Source of the DNA: Candidatus Kaiserbacteria bacterium RIFCSPLOWO2_01_FULL_54_20 | GTDB taxonomy: Bacteria > Patescibacteriota > Minisyncoccia > Phycocordibacterales > UBA2100 | DNA: 8,022 nt | Reading direction: 5' to 3' | Assembly (NCBI GenBank): GCA_001783355.1 | Contig: MFMA01000001.1 | Location: forward strand, 1-8,022 | Shown here: one piece after another, positions 6,481 to 8,022 of the stretch | How the letters are laid out: each line of letters opens with the position of its first letter | How positions within the stretch are numbered: position 1 is the first letter of the stretch | Translations under genes and position numbers: made by a program | Notes under the pieces: generated by a model | What the model was told of the DNA's origin: nothing | The model's input: only the letters and a program-made list of their open reading frames with translations | Databases searched by the model: none

Positions 6481-7473
6481 CTAGATCGGTGATGATTTGA
6501 AATCCGCGGGCCGCTTTGCGTACCATCCATCTATTTCAGGTGCGGAGAGAAGTCCCCTCTGCGCGCCGACTTTCTGGACGACCGACATCGCATTTATGAG
6601 CCCACGCAGGAGCGCTTCTTGCGGAGGGATACCGAGGAGCATGTACGCCACGGTCGTCGAGGCGGTCGCATCCCCCGCTCCGGTGCGGTTCGAGGGAGGT
6701 GCCGGGTCGGGATACATCGGCGCAAACCACGCCCCCGAGCCGCTCATAAGATACGCACCGTTGCGGCCATCGGTGATGACGGCTGTGGCAGGCCCTAAGG
6801 CGCGCACGGCAGATAAGAGTTTCTTAATATCACTCTCGTCAGTTTTTAGAATGCGCTGAGCCTCTTCTTTGTTGCAAAAAAAGACCTCCGCGCGCTTATA
6901 CAGGTCGCGTATTTCCTCGACGGGGATCTTCATCTGAAAAGTCCCCGGCTGGAAAGCGAATTTCACGCTTGGGTGCTCGACAAGATAATGTGCGATCTCG
7001 GCATGATATTTTTTCGCATCCTCGCCCTCGCTCATTGAGGAAAGGTATATCCACTTCGGCTCTTCTTTCAGAGCAGGGAACGAATACGGATAGCGCTCGT
7101 GTTTGATGAGTATCGTCCGCTCTGCTTCGTATGAAAGTACATAGTGGTAATTCGTCTTATTGCTTTTGTCGATCACCACGAGCGACGTGTCCACGCCGTC
7201 TTTCTCAAGGGAATCCAGGCACGTTTTTCCGTTCTCGTCATCGCCTACGTAGGCGCGGAGCGCAGATTTGAGTCCGAGGCGCGCCACGCTAACGGCCGCC
7301 TTCGCGGCGTTCCCGACCGCCGGAACGACCTCCACCGATTCATACGGCACCTTATCGCCGAAGCGGACGCACAATTCGCAATCCTCGTCGTTTATCCTAC
7401 AGTGTACTTTCGCGTCCTTGAGGCGGATAAAAGCGTCGATAGTGGTGTCGCCAATAGCAAGAAAGTCCAACAT
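6481..7473 (-). CDS. PfkB-family (ribokinase-like) carbohydrate or nucleoside kinase
   Basis: This 330-residue protein has the length and motifs of the PfkB family, cytoplasmic kinases that pass the ATP gamma-phosphate to a sugar or nucleoside hydroxyl. The N-terminus LAIGDTTIDAFI is the first strand and substrate region. AVGNAAKAAVSVARLG (52-67) is PfkB signature 1, NKEEA (201-205) is the metal-linked NxxE motif, and RTGAGDA (263-269) is signature 2 with catalytic Asp268 and the anion-hole glycines. Signature 2 starts N-R-T rather than the usual D-T. Residues 19-45, a lid-like segment, contain Cys25, Cys32 and Cys35. Substrate cannot be told from sequence; ribose, other sugars or a nucleoside are all possible. 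The ATG at 7473 is six bases from a TATACT -10 box, so the transcript is probably leaderless. The cfa-like gene follows after a four-base gap, indicating a two-gene operon. Confidence 0.9.
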   Translation of the reverse strand: MLDFLAIGDTTIDAFIRLKDAKVHCRINDEDCELCVRFGDKVPYESVEVVPAVGNAAKAAVSVARLGLKSALRAYVGDDENGKTCLDSLEKDGVDTSLVVIDKSNKTNYHYVLSYEAERTILIKHERYPYSFPALKEEPKWIYLSSMSEGEDAKKYHAEIAHYLVEHPSVKFAFQPGTFQMKIPVEEIRDLYKRAEVFFCNKEEAQRILKTDESDIKKLLSAVRALGPATAVITDGRNGAYLMSGSGAWFAPMYPDPAPPSNRTGAGDATASTTVAYMLLGIPPQEALLRGLINAMSVVQKVGAQRGLLSAPEIDGWYAKRPADFKSSPI

Positions 7474-7485
7474 ACGGAAAGTATA
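7474..7485 (-). promoter_or_regulatory. -10 box TATACT, predicted leaderless promoter of the pfkB-cfa operon
   Basis: On the - strand TATACT (7485 to 7480) is followed by six bases (TTCCGT) and the ATG at 7473, the same spacing as at 2005 and 7545. No convincing -35 box is seen at 16-18 bp; that stretch is occupied by heptamer repeats. Confidence 0.65.
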
Positions 7486-7509
7486 CAGTGAACAGCGAAC
7501 AGTGAACAG
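7486..7509. repeat. Three tandem heptamers in a divergent promoter region
   Basis: Heptamers CAGTGAA, CAGCGAA and CAGTGAA lie head to tail at 7486-7506, with a further CAG to 7509. They abut the pfkB -10 box and fill its spacer and -35 area, and end 12 bases before the rplY -35 box. They may be a simple-sequence tract or direct-repeat operator half-sites. The whole divergent intergenic region is only 83 bases (7474-7556). Confidence 0.7.
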
Positions 7510-7521
7510 AACCCGATCTTT

Positions 7522-7550
7522 TTGACTTTTGGGTGATGAACGAGTATTCT
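7522..7550 (+). promoter_or_regulatory. Promoter of the L25 gene, predicted leaderless
   Basis: TTGACT (7522-7527, five of six -35 bases) and TATTCT (7545-7550, five of six -10 bases) are separated by the optimal 17 bp. The ATG at 7557 lies six bases after the -10 box, so transcription would begin at or next to the start codon. Confidence 0.75.
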
Positions 7551-7556
7551 GTCGCG

Positions 7557-8022
7557 ATGCTTGCGCTTGAAGTAAAGCCGAGGGACGCGAAGGAATCTGC
7601 AGAAGTATTGCGGAAGCAGGGCATTGTACCCGCTGTATATTATGGCCCGAAAGAAGAGACGACGCCGATATCGATAAACGCCCAGAAGCTCGAGCATTTG
7701 TGGAAGGAGGCGGGCGAGACGACCATCATCACCCTCAAGGGATCAGGCGAAGACAAGGACACACTCATACACGACGCGCAGTTCCACCCTGTCACAGGAA
7801 AGCTTTTGCATGTCGATTTTTATGTTCTCGAGAAGGGCAAAAAAGTGAAGATAAAAGTACCGCTGGAATTTACCGGCGTGGCCCCGGCCGAGAAGTCGGG
7901 CAACATCGTCGTGAAGGCGCTGTACGAAATAGAGATAGAAGTCGCGCCACAGGAGTTACCTCACAATCTTCCGGTTGATATTTCTAGCCTAGTGAATGCC
8001 GGGGACCACATCGTTGCGAAGG
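7557..8022 (+). CDS. rplY: Ribosomal protein L25 (Ctc/TL5 family), 3'-truncated by the window
   Basis: The reading frame from the ATG at 7557 stays open to the window end (155 residues), so the C-terminus is missing. It begins MLALEVKPRDAKESAEVLRK, the N-terminal 5S-rRNA-binding L25 domain, with GIVPAVYYGP as the usual RxxGxVPAVxYG region. HPVTGKLLHVDFY closes the first domain (about residue 90). The part beginning KVKIKVPLEFTGVAPAEKSGNIVV is the C-terminal TL5/Ctc-type domain, so this is the long two-domain form found outside enterobacteria. It binds 5S rRNA on the large ribosomal subunit; Bacillus Ctc is also known as a general stress protein. The promoter predicts a leaderless mRNA, and no Shine-Dalgarno precedes the ATG. 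It is divergent from the pfkB-cfa operon. Confidence 0.94.
   Translation, partial: MLALEVKPRDAKESAEVLRKQGIVPAVYYGPKEETTPISINAQKLEHLWKEAGETTIITLKGSGEDKDTLIHDAQFHPVTGKLLHVDFYVLEKGKKVKIKVPLEFTGVAPAEKSGNIVVKALYEIEIEVAPQELPHNLPVDISSLVNAGDHIVAK

Noticed and set aside
6477..6530. Upstream ATG at 6530 as start of the cfa-like gene
   Set aside because: It would overlap pfkB by 50 bases, has no ribosome-binding site or -10 box, and adds residues unlike the family N-terminus.
7486..7509. CRISPR array
   Set aside because: The units are 7 bases with no spacers, and no cas gene is present.
7700..7978. + strand open frame within the L25 gene
   Set aside because: Out-of-frame reading of rplY; the L25 frame has continuous family similarity.

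Overview
The window looks like a piece of a Parcubacteria-type (Patescibacteria/CPR) chromosome of about 50-55% G+C. The indications are the closely packed genes, a transketolase split into two subunits, a small PPC/DUF296 protein, a Parcubacteria-like PfkB kinase, an L25-family ribosomal protein, and promoters placed so that transcripts would begin at the start codon. TGA is used as a stop, so this is not a UGA-recoding CPR lineage. The assignment rests on gene character and recalled family resemblance, not on a search.

Left part (2-1881, + strand): the 3' end of a class I DAHP synthase gene, cut by the window edge, overlaps by 4 bases a complete aroB (3-dehydroquinate synthase). These catalyse the first two steps of the shikimate pathway. 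The DAHP synthase carries Phe where the E. coli enzyme has feedback-site Ser180. A strongly structured element of about 111 bases (16-bp perfect outer stem with inner hairpins, no T-tract) follows aroB.

Middle (2005-4318, + strand): a -10 box six bases before the ATG starts a compact operon. It holds a PPC/DUF296 protein and the N- and C-terminal subunits of a split transketolase, with 8-base spacing and then a 4-base overlap. Transketolase can supply erythrose 4-phosphate, a substrate of the DAHP synthase encoded just upstream, so the two operons form a plausible route into aromatic biosynthesis.

Next (4324-5170, + strand): a monocistronic unit with a near-consensus promoter, a leader of about 45 bases with Shine-Dalgarno-like sequence, an unrecognised 229-residue protein with N-terminal membrane segments, and a rho-independent terminator.

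Right part: two genes on the - strand (7473 down to 5169) encode a PfkB-family sugar/nucleoside kinase and a cyclopropane-fatty-acid-synthase-like methyltransferase. The methyltransferase has lost three of the five residues of the E. coli bicarbonate site. A divergent promoter region of about 83 bases with three tandem heptamers separates pfkB from a + strand gene for ribosomal protein L25/Ctc, which runs off the end. No RNA gene, CRISPR array, insertion sequence or phage gene was seen. The least explained items are the Cfa-like active site, the hairpin element, the recurrent leaderless promoter geometry and the unrecognised membrane protein.
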